Below are positions 7,522-15,144 of a stretch of DNA of 23,358 nt, piece after piece. The DNA is from DATBDM01 sp036269915 (GTDB taxonomy: Bacteria > Actinomycetota > Thermoleophilia > Solirubrobacterales > Solirubrobacteraceae). The position numbers and the translations under genes are program-made. The notes beneath the pieces are model-generated. The model searched no databases. It had not been told where the DNA came from and worked only from the letters and a program-made list of their open reading frames with translations. How positions within the stretch are numbered: position 1 is the stretch's first letter; each line of letters opens with the position of its first letter. The stretch is taken from NCBI GenBank assembly GCA_036269915.1, contig DATBDM010000232.1, forward strand, positions 1 to 23,358, given 5' to 3'.

Positions 7522-7638
7522 CGCCCGCGGCACGCCGGGGGCAGCGCGGCACTGGCCGGATGGCCGGGGCGCGGCGACCCGAGCGCCGCGACGGGTCAGC
7601 TTGGGGACCCCGGAGGGGTTCGCGGCGGGTCGACAGGA

Positions 7639-7659
7639 GACCTTCGCGCTGGGAAGGTC
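7639..7659 (+). promoter_or_regulatory. Inverted repeat that covers a ribosome-binding site
   Basis: GACCTTC and GAAGGTC form perfect seven-base arms around a seven-base loop. The right arm contains most of GGGAAGG (7651-7657), the Shine-Dalgarno for GTG 7667. Folding of the RNA would hide the site, so translation could be regulated or simply dampened. No partner RNA or ligand motif is visible. Confidence 0.45.
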
Positions 7660-7666
7660 CGCGGAC

Positions 7667-9742
7667 GTGCGCACGCTGCTCGCGATCCTCGCCGCGCTGC
7701 TCGCCGCCGCCGGGCTCGCGCTCCTGTACGCGCAGCGCTCGGTGTTCGACGAGGGCGGCTTCGCGGCGCGCACCGATGCGGCGCTGCGCTCCGACGCGGT
7801 CCGCGAGGCCGCGGCGCGACGGATCGCGGGCGCCGCGGTCCGCGCCAAGCCCGACCTCGTCGCCGTGCAGCCGCTGCTGGAGAGCGCCGCCGCGGCGGTC
7901 ACGGGCACGCCGGCGTTCCGCTCACTCGCCGTCGCGGCCGCCCGCGACGTGCACCGCGCGGCCTTCGATCGCGACGCGAGCTCGGTGACGCTCGCGGTGA
8001 CCGACGCCGGGATCCTCGTCTCCGAGGCCGCGAGCCACCTGAGCCCGGATCTGGCCAAGCGGCTGCCGGACGACTTCGATGCGCGGCTCGCCTCCGTGCG
8101 CGGAGGCTTCGACGGCGCGGCGCTGCGGGTGACCGAGCGGGCCGACACGGTCCGCCGCCTCTGGCCGCTCACGCTGCTCGCCGCCGCCCTCCTCGCAGCC
8201 GCGGCGATCGCCCTCTCGCGCCCGCGGCGCGCCGGCGTGATCCGTGTCGGAGCCGCGCTCGCCGCCGTCGCCGCCCTGCTCGCGCTCGCCACGCTCGTGG
8301 TCCCGCGGCTCGCCGCGACGCGCGCGCCGCCGGCCGATCGCGACGCGGTCCGCGCGATCGCCGCCGTGTGGCTGGAGCCGCTGCGCGACTGGTCGCTCGC
8401 GCTGGGGCTCGCCGCCGCGGTCGTCGCGATCGCCGCGGCGTCGGTCGTGCGCCCCGTCTCCCCGGCCCCGCTGTTGGGACGCGCCTGGCGCGCCGCGGCG
8501 ACGCGCCCCGCGCGACCGGCCCTGCGCGCGGTCCGCGGCGTCGCGATGGTCGCGCTCGGCGTGGCCGTGGTGCTGTGGCCGGGCACCGCGGTCGCCGTCG
8601 TCGCGGTCGCCGCCGGCGCGCTGCTCGTGCTCGCCGGCGCGGCCGAGCTGATGGCGCTCGCCGCGCGGCCGCCCGCCGCGGCAGCCGCTCCGCGCGCGCG
8701 ACGCCGCACCGTCCTGCGGGTCGGCGCCGCGGCCGTCGTGCTCGTCCTCGGCGCCGCGGGCGCGGCGGCGATCGCCTCCGGGGACGGGCCGGACGCGACG
8801 CCGCCCACGGCCTGCAACGGCTCGCGCGCGCTCTGCTCGCGCCCGCTCGACGACGTGGCGTTCGCGGGCACGCACAACTCGATGTCGGCCGCCGGCGAGC
8901 CCGGATGGCTGTTCGCCGCGCAGGAGGCCGGCATCCCGGCGCAGCTGCGCGACGGCATCCGCGCGCTGCTGATCGACACCCACTACGGCGTGCAGACGCC
9001 GCGCGGCGTGGCGAGCGTGCTCGGCCCGGGCTCCAAGAGCCGCGCGAAGATCGCCAACCAGGTCGGCGACACCTTCGTGCGCACCGCCGAGCGCCTGCGC
9101 AAGACGCTCGGCTACCGCGGCGGCGGCACGCCGGCGGTCTTCCTCTGCCACGCGTTCTGCGAGGTCGGCGCGACGGGCGCGGTCGCGGCGCTGACGCAGG
9201 TGCACCGCTTCCTCGTCGCCCACCCCGGCGAGGTCCTGATCCTCTCGATCGAGGACGACACCTCGGCGCAGGCGACGGCCGCCGCGATCCACGCGAGCGG
9301 GCTCGACCGCGAGGTCTACCGCGGCCGGGTGACGCCGCCGTGGCCGACGCTCGGCGAGATGGTCGAGCGCAACCAGCGCGTGCTCGTCCTCGTGGAGAAC
9401 CACGCCGGCGGGGAGCCGTGGATGCACCGCCAGGACGAGATCGCCCAGGAGACGCCCTACCGCTTCGAGACCGCCGCCGAGCTGCGCGCGCCCGACAGCT
9501 GCCGCCCCAACCGCGGCGGCACGCGCGGCTCGCTGCTGCTCGTCAACCACTGGGTCGACACCAGCCCGGCGCCGCGGCCGACGCTGGCCGAGCGTGTCAA
9601 CGCCGCCGGCTTCCTCGGCAACCGGCTCGCGCGCTGCGAGCGCGAGCGCACGATGCTGCCGAACATCGTGGCCGTCGACTTCTACCGCGAGGGCGACCTC
9701 TTCGGCCAGGTCGCGAAGCTCAACCGAGCAGCAGCGCGGTGA
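7667..9742 (+). CDS. Membrane-anchored PI-PLC X-domain-like phosphodiesterase
   Basis: From GTG 7667, with GGGAAGG nine bases upstream, the protein has 691 residues and opens with a signal-anchor helix (LLAILAALLAAAGLALL). An upstream TTG at 7601 is rejected because it adds a non-hydrophobic leader. Residues about 22-160 are a predicted extracytoplasmic helical region like that of many actinobacterial membrane proteins. About 165-370 hold roughly six hydrophobic helices, including a HdeD-like stretch. The C-terminal 300 residues resemble the PI-PLC X barrel: FAGTHNSM (His403), LLIDTHYG (Asp437, His439), FLCHAFC (His495) and LILSIEDD. His403 and His495 are candidates for the general base/acid pair. 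It probably cleaves a phosphodiester or lipid headgroup at the outer membrane face. It overlaps the convergent phosphodiester glycosidase gene by 23 bases. Confidence 0.82.
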   Translation: MRTLLAILAALLAAAGLALLYAQRSVFDEGGFAARTDAALRSDAVREAAARRIAGAAVRAKPDLVAVQPLLESAAAAVTGTPAFRSLAVAAARDVHRAAFDRDASSVTLAVTDAGILVSEAASHLSPDLAKRLPDDFDARLASVRGGFDGAALRVTERADTVRRLWPLTLLAAALLAAAAIALSRPRRAGVIRVGAALAAVAALLALATLVVPRLAATRAPPADRDAVRAIAAVWLEPLRDWSLALGLAAAVVAIAAASVVRPVSPAPLLGRAWRAAATRPARPALRAVRGVAMVALGVAVVLWPGTAVAVVAVAAGALLVLAGAAELMALAARPPAAAAAPRARRRTVLRVGAAAVVLVLGAAGAAAIASGDGPDATPPTACNGSRALCSRPLDDVAFAGTHNSMSAAGEPGWLFAAQEAGIPAQLRDGIRALLIDTHYGVQTPRGVASVLGPGSKSRAKIANQVGDTFVRTAERLRKTLGYRGGGTPAVFLCHAFCEVGATGAVAALTQVHRFLVAHPGEVLILSIEDDTSAQATAAAIHASGLDREVYRGRVTPPWPTLGEMVERNQRVLVLVENHAGGEPWMHRQDEIAQETPYRFETAAELRAPDSCRPNRGGTRGSLLLVNHWVDTSPAPRPTLAERVNAAGFLGNRLARCERERTMLPNIVAVDFYREGDLFGQVAKLNRAAAR

Positions 9743-10448
9743 CGATCGGGCGCGAAGCCGGCGCCGGCTGGTCCTGCTCGCTGTAGGGCCGGTTGAGCAG
9801 ATGCCCGCGGTGGACGAGGGTCGTCGAGCCGCCGCCGTCGAGGTTCATCGCCACATGGCAGCCGAGGTCGCGCATCACCGCGCCGGTCTCGGCCAGGCTC
9901 AGCCCGTCGTCGATGCGGCTGCGGCGGCCGTCGCAGACGACGACCGTGACGTGCCCGTCGCCGATTCCGATCGCCGCCCGCGGGTGCCGCCCGTCGGTGA
10001 TGTCGGAGTCGAACTGGTCCGACGCGGCGCTGAAGCCCTCGACGTCCTCGGTGCGGTCGAAGACGACCTCACCGTCCTGGACGAGCAGCGGGCCGGCCTG
10101 CAGCAGGTCGCCGCCCGGGGCGTCCGGGAGCTCGCCCCGGCGGGCCATGACGATCCCGTCGTCGCTGACATGCAGCGCCGGGCGCAGCGCGCGACGCGGG
10201 TCCGGGAACGGCTCGTGCGCGACCGCCTCGCCGGCGATGCGGATCTCGCCGAGCGGCCGGAACGGGTCGCGCAGGTAGAAGCCGCCGACGATCGCCTCTT
10301 GCACCTGCGCGCGTGAGCACCAGTGGTCGAGCCTCCGCGGCTGCCGGAACAGCTGCACGCGCGGCCGCAGGCCGCCCAGCGGATGGCGCACGACGTAGAC
10401 CGTCGTCTCCGCGCCGTCCGCCAGCCGGTCCCTGCGCAGCGTGTACAC
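9720..10448 (-). CDS. Phosphodiester glycosidase family protein (NAGPA/DUF2233-like)
   Basis: The 242-residue protein carries the family signature NLDGGGSTT at residues 202-210, preceded by AVMRDLGCHVAM and followed by NRPYSEQDQPAPASRPI. AIVGGFYLRDPF and a LLQAGPLLVQDGEVVF segment are also typical of the NAGPA domain. Characterised members remove N-acetylglucosamine from phosphodiesters or act on exopolysaccharide-like substrates. No signal peptide is visible, so this copy may be cytoplasmic. The GTG start lies four bases after the stop of the ABC permease, making it the third gene of that operon. It converges with the PI-PLC-like gene and overlaps it by 23 bases. Substrate is unknown; the link to a transported glycolipid or glycoconjugate is inference. 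Confidence 0.85.
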   Translation of the reverse strand: MYTLRRDRLADGAETTVYVVRHPLGGLRPRVQLFRQPRRLDHWCSRAQVQEAIVGGFYLRDPFRPLGEIRIAGEAVAHEPFPDPRRALRPALHVSDDGIVMARRGELPDAPGGDLLQAGPLLVQDGEVVFDRTEDVEGFSAASDQFDSDITDGRHPRAAIGIGDGHVTVVVCDGRRSRIDDGLSLAETGAVMRDLGCHVAMNLDGGGSTTLVHRGHLLNRPYSEQDQPAPASRPIVTALLLG

Positions 10449-10452
10449 GCGC

Positions 10453-11208
10453 TCAGTCGTAGCGCTTGATGATCCGCACGTTCAAGGCCAGCATGATCGC
10501 GCCCAGCACGGCCACGACGAGGAAGCCCGGCCAGATGTGGCGCCAGTCGAGGTCGACGAGGATCAGCGACCGCAGCGACTCCATCACGTAGGTGACGGGG
10601 TTGATGGTCGCCGCGATCTCCATCGGCCGGGTCAGCATGTCGCGCGGCACGAAGTTCGGCGTCAGGAACAGCAGCGGGAAGAAGATCAGCCCGCCGGAGT
10701 TCGTCGCCGCCGCACTGCGGGTCTTGAGCGCGATCAGCTGCATGAAGCCGACGAAGACGACCGACCACAGCGCGGTGAGCAGCACGAGCAGGACGAAGCC
10801 GAGCACGCCGCTGGCGATCGTGATGCCGAAGATCAGCCCCAGCACGGTGACCGCGACGGCGATCAGCACTCCCTTGGCGAGCTCGGCGATCAGCCGGCCG
10901 AGGACGATCGCCGTCCGTGGGATCGGCGTCGCGCGGAGCTTGTCGAAGTAGCCGCCCTCGATGTCCTCGACGAGGAACAGCGCGGCGGTGCCGAAGGAGC
11001 CCGCGAGCAGCAGTGAGCTCGGCAGCTGGAAGGCGCCGTAGCCCTGGCCGTGCAGGAACTCCGTCGACTGCGACGGGAAGATCTTGCCGGCCTGCCCGAC
11101 GTTGACCACGAGGAAGAACAGCGGGATGAACAGGGTCGGGACGAGCGCCTCGGGCGTCCGCCACGCCTCGAGCAGCGCGCGCCGCCCGAGCACCAGGGCC
11201 TGGGTCAT
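10453..11208 (-). CDS. ABC-2 type transporter permease (DrrB-like)
   Basis: The 251-residue protein has six hydrophobic segments in the ABC-2 arrangement, starting near PTLFIPLFFLVVN. Diagnostic pieces are the cytoplasmic EDIEGGYFDKLRATPIPR loop, typical of DrrB permeases, and NFVPRDMLTRPMEIAATINPVTYVMESLR before the last helix (cited as parts, not one block). The ATG overlaps the ATPase stop as ATGA, with GGAGG upstream, so the two are coupled in translation. It pairs with the adjacent DrrA-type ATPase to form an exporter of a lipid, antibiotic or polysaccharide-like compound. The following glycosidase gene begins four bases after its stop. Export substrate is not predictable. Confidence 0.9.
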   Translation of the reverse strand: MTQALVLGRRALLEAWRTPEALVPTLFIPLFFLVVNVGQAGKIFPSQSTEFLHGQGYGAFQLPSSLLLAGSFGTAALFLVEDIEGGYFDKLRATPIPRTAIVLGRLIAELAKGVLIAVAVTVLGLIFGITIASGVLGFVLLVLLTALWSVVFVGFMQLIALKTRSAAATNSGGLIFFPLLFLTPNFVPRDMLTRPMEIAATINPVTYVMESLRSLILVDLDWRHIWPGFLVVAVLGAIMLALNVRIIKRYD

Positions 11209-12011
11209 GCCGTCACCTCCTGCACGTCGCCCTCTTCGCGGCTGCGGGTGCGGCCGGTGGCGTCGAGGAACACGTCGTCGAGGGTCGGGTCCGCGGTCAG
11301 CCCGAGCCGCTCGCGCAGCTCGGCCTTGAGCTGGTCGGGCGTGCCCTCGCGCACGATCCGGCCGCCGTCGATGATCGCCAGCCGGTCGCAGAGCTGGTCG
11401 GCCTCCTCGAGGTACTGCGTGGTGAGGAAGACCGTGGTGCCGCGGCCGTTGATGCGCCGGACCTCGTCCCACACGGTCAGGCGGCTGGCGGGATCGAGGC
11501 CGGTCGTCGGCTCGTCGAGGAAGAGGATCTGCGGCTCGTGCACGAGCGCCGACGCGAGGTCGAGGCGGCGCTTCATGCCGCCCGAGTAGCCCTTGATCCG
11601 CCGGTCGGCGGCGTCCTCGAGCTCGACCAGCGCGAGCAGCTCGTCGGTGCGCTCGGCGGCAGCGTGCTGGGACATGCCGAAGAGCCGCCCCTGGAGGACG
11701 AGCAGCTCGCGCCCGGTCTGGCGCGGGTCCAGCCCGGCCTCCTGCAGCGCGACGCCCATCATCCGGCGCGCGGCGTCCGGGTCGCGGGCGACGTCGACGC
11801 CGCCGACATGCGCGCTGCCCGAGGTGATCGACAGCAACGTCGTCAGCATGCGCACGGTCGTCGACTTCCCGGCCCCGTTGGGTCCGAGGAACCCGAAGAC
11901 CTCGCCGGACTCGACCCGCAGGTCGACGCCGCGCACGGCCTCGATCACGCCCGCCCGGCTCTTGTAGTGCTTGACCAGTTCCTCCGCCGATACGGCGATC
12001 CCGTCGTCCAC
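11205..12011 (-). CDS. ABC transporter ATP-binding protein (DrrA family)
   Basis: The 268-residue ATPase has every canonical motif: Walker A GPNGAGKST at 43-51, Q-loop Gln90, signature YSGGMKRR at 142-149, and Walker B ILFLDEP ending at Asp166/Glu167. The switch position reads TTQYLEEAD, with glutamine in place of the usual histidine, as is normal for daunorubicin-resistance-type (DrrA) ATPases. A C-terminal tail of about 45 residues contains the usual DDVFLDATGR. GTG 12011 is supported by GAGGAG seven bases upstream. It powers the DrrB-like permease whose start overlaps its stop. The 127 bases before it contain no gene and probably the operon promoter, which I could not place. Confidence 0.95.
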   Translation of the reverse strand: MDDGIAVSAEELVKHYKSRAGVIEAVRGVDLRVESGEVFGFLGPNGAGKSTTVRMLTTLLSITSGSAHVGGVDVARDPDAARRMMGVALQEAGLDPRQTGRELLVLQGRLFGMSQHAAAERTDELLALVELEDAADRRIKGYSGGMKRRLDLASALVHEPQILFLDEPTTGLDPASRLTVWDEVRRINGRGTTVFLTTQYLEEADQLCDRLAIIDGGRIVREGTPDQLKAELRERLGLTADPTLDDVFLDATGRTRSREEGDVQEVTA

Positions 12012-12138
12012 GCTCTGCTCCTCGTCCGCCTGCCTGATGAACGAGTAGACCGCGTCCGGCGGCGGAACTCATCGCGACGATCACGCAATGGTCACGAATC
12101 TGCGGGTTCGAAGCCGCTCCGGCGGGCGCCGCGCTCGA

Positions 12139-12621
12139 TCAGCCTCCGGCGCTGGCCGAGCCCGCCGACGCGGCGACGCGCGCCGCCGCCGTCCGGGCAC
12201 GCTGCGGCGCCGTAGCGGCCGATCGTGCCAGCGCGGTGAACCCGTAGGCGCTGACCGCGACGACGCAACCCTCGACGAACAGCGACGCCAGGCCGAGCGG
12301 GTCGGTCCAGTTGCCGATGTCGTCGTCGGCGCTCGGCAGGCCGGTGGTCCGGCTGAGGATGTAGCCGGCGATGACGAGTCCGGCGAGGCCGCCGACGGCG
12401 AGCCAGACGGCACGGCCGGCGCCGCGCAGGACCAGCGCCGCGAGGGCCAGGGAGGTGACCATCAGCGCCACGTACATCCAGAACAGGTAGCGCGTCTCGG
12501 CGTAGGTGTCGATCGAGTCGAGCAGGTGGATGAGGGCGATGCCGGCGAGGCCGACGGCGGCGATCGCGCGCGCGGCGATGTCGCGCGCGAGCCGTTCGAG
12601 ATCAGGTGCGGGCTGGCTCAT
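12139..12621 (-). CDS. Small integral membrane protein, function unknown
   Basis: The 160-residue protein shows four hydrophobic segments (AAVGLAGIALIHLLDSI; YLFWMYVALMVTSLALAAL; AVWLAVGGLAGLVIAGYIL; LGLASLFVEGCVVAVSAYG). The loop TTGLPSADDDIGNWTDPLG and the motif GIALIHLLD recall small actinobacterial membrane proteins often found next to electron-transfer genes. I cannot name a family. It starts 17 bases after the stop of the DUF2231-cytochrome c gene, so both probably lie in one transcript and may work together at the membrane. The C-terminal 30 residues are Ala/Arg/Ser-rich and look disordered. Confidence 0.75.
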   Translation of the reverse strand: MSQPAPDLERLARDIAARAIAAVGLAGIALIHLLDSIDTYAETRYLFWMYVALMVTSLALAALVLRGAGRAVWLAVGGLAGLVIAGYILSRTTGLPSADDDIGNWTDPLGLASLFVEGCVVAVSAYGFTALARSAATAPQRARTAAARVAASAGSASAGG

Positions 12622-12638
12622 TGGGCGGCATACGCGCG

Positions 12639-13364
12639 TCAGCCTCGGAGCGTTCGCAGGTAGGCGTCGATCGCGGCGAAGTCGCGATCGGAGACGATCC
12701 GCGGCGGGAACAGGCCGTCCTCGTGCACGCGCCGGAACTCCTCCAGGTCGCGGCCCCCGGCGAGGCTCGGCCCGCGGTCGCCCTGCGCGAGTGCCCCGTG
12801 GCAGCTCGCGCAGCCGAGCCCGCTCTGCGAGAACGCGAGCTTCCCCGCCTGTGCGGGCGGCATGCCCTTGGCGAGCGCGACGTCGAGCTGCTTGGCACCG
12901 GACGCGCTCTGTGCCAGCTGGCCTCCGCTCGCGACCCCGACCGCGCTGTTGTAGGTCATGCGCCCGCCGAGGTAGCCCTGCGCGAACACCGCGACGAGCG
13001 CGATCACGCCGCCGGCCAGCAGCTCGGCCGAGTGCGTGTGGCGATCGGTCTGCGCGCGCCGGAACCGCCAGGCGACGAGCACGACGGTCATCAGGGTCAC
13101 CGCGATGCCGAGCCAGAAGTGCACCGTGCCGACGCGCAACGAGGAGCCGCGCAGCGTCCGCTGCGCCTGGCCCCAGACGAGCAGCCCGGTCGCGCCGGCC
13201 AGGAGCGTCCCGGCGAGCGCGGCGCCGACGACCCACGGCTCCGCGTGGCGCAGCCACTCACCGCCCCATCCGACCCGTCGCGCGAGCAGCACCAGCACGT
13301 AGACCGGGATCGCGATGACGGCGAGGTGCGTCGCCGCCCCGTGGAGCTCGGAGAGATGCGGCAT
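12639..13364 (-). CDS. DUF2231 membrane domain fused to a C-terminal cytochrome c domain
   Basis: From ATG 13364 the protein has 241 residues. The first 135 contain four hydrophobic helices with conserved histidines (HGAATHLAV; RVGTVHFWLG), matching the DUF2231 membrane domain. A linker leads to a monohaem cytochrome c domain with CASCH at 185-189, followed by DRGPSLAGG and IDAYLRTL. No methionine follows the haem motif: where GxMPP is usual, the sequence reads GLFPPRIVSD, so the sixth ligand is not the normal Met. His and Lys alternatives are possible (VHEDG). The longer frame from 13463 is rejected because it adds 33 Arg/Pro-rich residues before the hydrophobic start. It diverges from the DoxX-Rieske gene, suggesting a shared electron-transfer chain. 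Confidence 0.85.
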   Translation of the reverse strand: MPHLSELHGAATHLAVIAIPVYVLVLLARRVGWGGEWLRHAEPWVVGAALAGTLLAGATGLLVWGQAQRTLRGSSLRVGTVHFWLGIAVTLMTVVLVAWRFRRAQTDRHTHSAELLAGGVIALVAVFAQGYLGGRMTYNSAVGVASGGQLAQSASGAKQLDVALAKGMPPAQAGKLAFSQSGLGCASCHGALAQGDRGPSLAGGRDLEEFRRVHEDGLFPPRIVSDRDFAAIDAYLRTLRG

Positions 13365-13419
13365 CGCGGCCAGTCTGGACGGCGGCGGCAAGCGCCCGGT
13401 CCGGCGGGGGCAAGGATTC

Positions 13420-13442
13420 GGCAAAGACGCCGCGGCTTTGCC
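13420..13442. promoter_or_regulatory. Perfect inverted repeat between divergent redox genes
   Basis: GGCAAAG and CTTTGCC are perfect seven-base arms separated by nine bases. The site lies midway between the start codons of the DUF2231-cytochrome c and DoxX-Rieske genes, so a dimeric regulator there could control both. The nearby response regulator is a possible ligand, although OmpR-type proteins more often use direct repeats. Confidence 0.45.
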
Positions 13443-13459
13443 ATCTCTTGACGTGGCTC

Positions 13460-13473
13460 TCACCGAACGGTGA
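13460..13473. promoter_or_regulatory. Perfect inverted repeat near the DoxX-Rieske start
   Basis: TCACCG and CGGTGA flank two bases. The site follows TTGACG (13448-13453), the best -35-like hexamer in this gap, and lies 26 bases before ATG 13499. It could be an operator or a small 5' hairpin. Confidence 0.4.
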
Positions 13474-13498
13474 CGCTCGCAGGCCGATCCTGGCCGGT

Positions 13499-14455
13499 AT
13501 GCGCGCCCCTCGCCCGCTCTCCCCCGCCGCCGCGCTGCTCCCGCTGCGCGTCTTCCTCGGCGCCACGTTCGCCTACGCCGGCGTGCAGAAGCTCTCCGAT
13601 CCCGGCTTCCTGGCCCCAGGTGCCCCGACCTACATCGGCACGCAGCTGCATGGCTTCGCCCAGGGCACGCCCGGAGGCTGGCTGCTGCGGACCTTCGCGC
13701 TCCCCCACCCGGGCCTCGCCGGCGTCGGCGTCGCGGTGGTCGAGATCGCGGTCGGCGTGCTGATGCTGCTGGGCCTCGCGACGCGCGCGGCCGCGCTGGT
13801 CGGCCTCGGCCTGAACCTCGTGCTGTTCCTGACGGCGAGCTGGCACACGTCGCCGTACTTCCTCGGCTCCGACATCGTCTTCGTCTTCGCGTGGCTGCCG
13901 TTCGTGCTCGCGGGCAGCGCCGGGCAGCCGGCGCTCGAGCGCTCCGCGGAGGGGGCGAGTAGCTCGCGGCGCGAATTCCTGGGCGCGGCCTGGGGCGGCG
14001 CGGCGGGCGCGGTCGCGCTGATCGCCGGCGTGGCGGTCGCGTTGCGCGGCGCGCCGCCGACGCGGGCCGCCGCCCGGGGTCCGGCAGCGGCGGCGCCGCG
14101 GCCGCGTCACCGGCATCGACGCCACCGGCGCGCCTCCGGGCCGCCGAGCGGCGGCGTGCGGCTGGCCTCGTCGAACCGGCTCGCGCGCGACAGCGGCGCG
14201 CTCTACCGCGACCCTGCCGACGGCCAGGCGGACATCGTCGTCCGCCACGCCGATGGGAGCCTCAGCGCCTGCTCGGCGATCTGCACCCACGCGGGCTGCC
14301 GGGTCGAGTACCAGGCCGGCGCGCTGCTGTGCCCGTGCCACGGCTCGATCTTCGACAGCCGCACCGGCGCCGTCCGCCAGGGGCCGGCGACGCAGCCGCT
14401 CGCGGTCAAGCGCGTCGTCGAGGAGGGCGGGAGCATCTACGCCGTCCCGTCGTGA
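13499..14455 (+). CDS. DoxX-family membrane domain fused to a Tat-type Rieske [2Fe-2S] domain
   Basis: The 318-residue protein joins two parts. Residues 1-150 are a DoxX/DoxD-like four-helix membrane domain (LRVFLGATFAYAGVQKLSDP; VEIAVGVLMLLGLATRAAAL). A twin-arginine motif SRREFLG (Arg157/158) precedes a fifth hydrophobic helix and an Ala/Arg/Pro linker. The C-terminus is a Rieske domain with CTHAGC at 262-267 and CPCHGS at 278-283, which supply the two Cys and two His cluster ligands and the disulfide cysteines. An internal Tat signal after Sec-type helices is known from actinobacterial QcrA. The predicted role is transfer of electrons between the quinone pool and an outer-face partner. ATG 13499 begins just before the first helix. 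Its stop overlaps the response regulator start as GTGA. Confidence 0.9.
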   Translation: MRAPRPLSPAAALLPLRVFLGATFAYAGVQKLSDPGFLAPGAPTYIGTQLHGFAQGTPGGWLLRTFALPHPGLAGVGVAVVEIAVGVLMLLGLATRAAALVGLGLNLVLFLTASWHTSPYFLGSDIVFVFAWLPFVLAGSAGQPALERSAEGASSSRREFLGAAWGGAAGAVALIAGVAVALRGAPPTRAAARGPAAAAPRPRHRHRRHRRASGPPSGGVRLASSNRLARDSGALYRDPADGQADIVVRHADGSLSACSAICTHAGCRVEYQAGALLCPCHGSIFDSRTGAVRQGPATQPLAVKRVVEEGGSIYAVPS

Positions 14456-15141
14456 CGCCGCCTACCCTCCCCGAGGTGCACCGGCTCCTGCTCGCCGAGG
14501 ACGACGAGGGCATCCGCGAGCCGCTCACGCGCGCGCTGCGCCGCGAGTCCTACGAGGTGGAGGCGGTCGCGGACGGCGCCGAGGCCGCGCGGCGCGGCGT
14601 CGAGGGGTCCTTCGACCTGCTGGTGCTCGACCTCGGCCTGCCGGGCGTCGACGGGCTCGAGGTCTGCCGCCGCGTGCGTGCCGCCCACCCGCGCGTGCCG
14701 ATCCTGATCCTGACCGCCCAGAGCGGTGAGCTCGACGTCGTCGAGGGCCTCGACGCGGGTGCCGACGACTACGTGCCCAAGCCGTTCCGGCTCGCGGAGC
14801 TGCTCGCCCGCGTGCGCGCCCTGCTGCGCCGGACGACGCCGGCCGAGCTGCAGGCGCAGGCGATCCGGCTCGAGCCCGAGTCGCGCCGCGCCTACCGCCA
14901 CGACGAGGAGCTCGCGCTCACGCCGAAGGAGTTCGACCTGCTCGCGCTGCTGCTGGCCAACGCCGGCACGGTCGTCCGCCGCGAGCGGCTGATGTCCGAG
15001 GTCTGGGACGAGAACTGGTTCGGGTCCACGAAGACACTCGACGTCCACATGTCCTCGCTGCGACGCAAGCTCACCGGCGACGACGGCGGCGAAGGCCCGA
15101 TCACCACGGTGCGCGGGGTCGGCTTCCGCTTCGAGTCCTGA
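14452..15141 (+). CDS. OmpR/PhoB-family response regulator
   Basis: The 229-residue protein has an N-terminal receiver domain with acidic pair Asp17/Asp18, phosphoacceptor Asp60 (LLVLDLGLPG), LTAQSG and KPFRLAELLARV. This is followed by a winged-helix DNA-binding domain (LTPKEFDLLALLLANAG; VHMSSLRRKL; ITTVRGVGFRF). GTG 14452 overlaps the DoxX-Rieske stop by four bases, which points to translational coupling; GTG 14476 is an in-frame alternative that would start right at the first receiver strand. The paired histidine kinase begins three bases after its stop. The likely role is to switch the redox cluster, and perhaps other genes, in response to a signal at the membrane. Confidence 0.95.
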   Translation: MTPPTLPEVHRLLLAEDDEGIREPLTRALRRESYEVEAVADGAEAARRGVEGSFDLLVLDLGLPGVDGLEVCRRVRAAHPRVPILILTAQSGELDVVEGLDAGADDYVPKPFRLAELLARVRALLRRTTPAELQAQAIRLEPESRRAYRHDEELALTPKEFDLLALLLANAGTVVRRERLMSEVWDENWFGSTKTLDVHMSSLRRKLTGDDGGEGPITTVRGVGFRFES

Positions 15142-15144
15142 GCG

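Noticed and set aside
7601..7666. Upstream TTG 7601 as start of the PI-PLC-like gene.
   Set aside because: It adds a polar leader before the signal anchor, while GTG 7667 has a Shine-Dalgarno nine bases upstream.
4756..8979. A 1407-codon open frame on the minus strand, and similar very long frames (for example 14437-17517 minus, 3493-6198 upstream part).
   Set aside because: These are shadows of high-GC genes on the other strand or in other frames: Arg/Ala/Pro/Ser-rich, no domain, and they cross well-supported genes.
12080..12125. GGTTCGAAGCC-like sequence resembling a tRNA T-arm, possible tRNA or attachment-site remnant.
   Set aside because: The stem does not pair in a standard five-base T-stem on either strand and no acceptor, D- or anticodon arm is found; no integrase is nearby.
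13365..13463. Longer N-terminus for the DUF2231-cytochrome c protein starting at 13463.
   Set aside because: The added residues are Arg/Pro-rich, precede the normal DUF2231 start, and would cover the inverted repeat at 13420-13442 and run into the divergent promoter.
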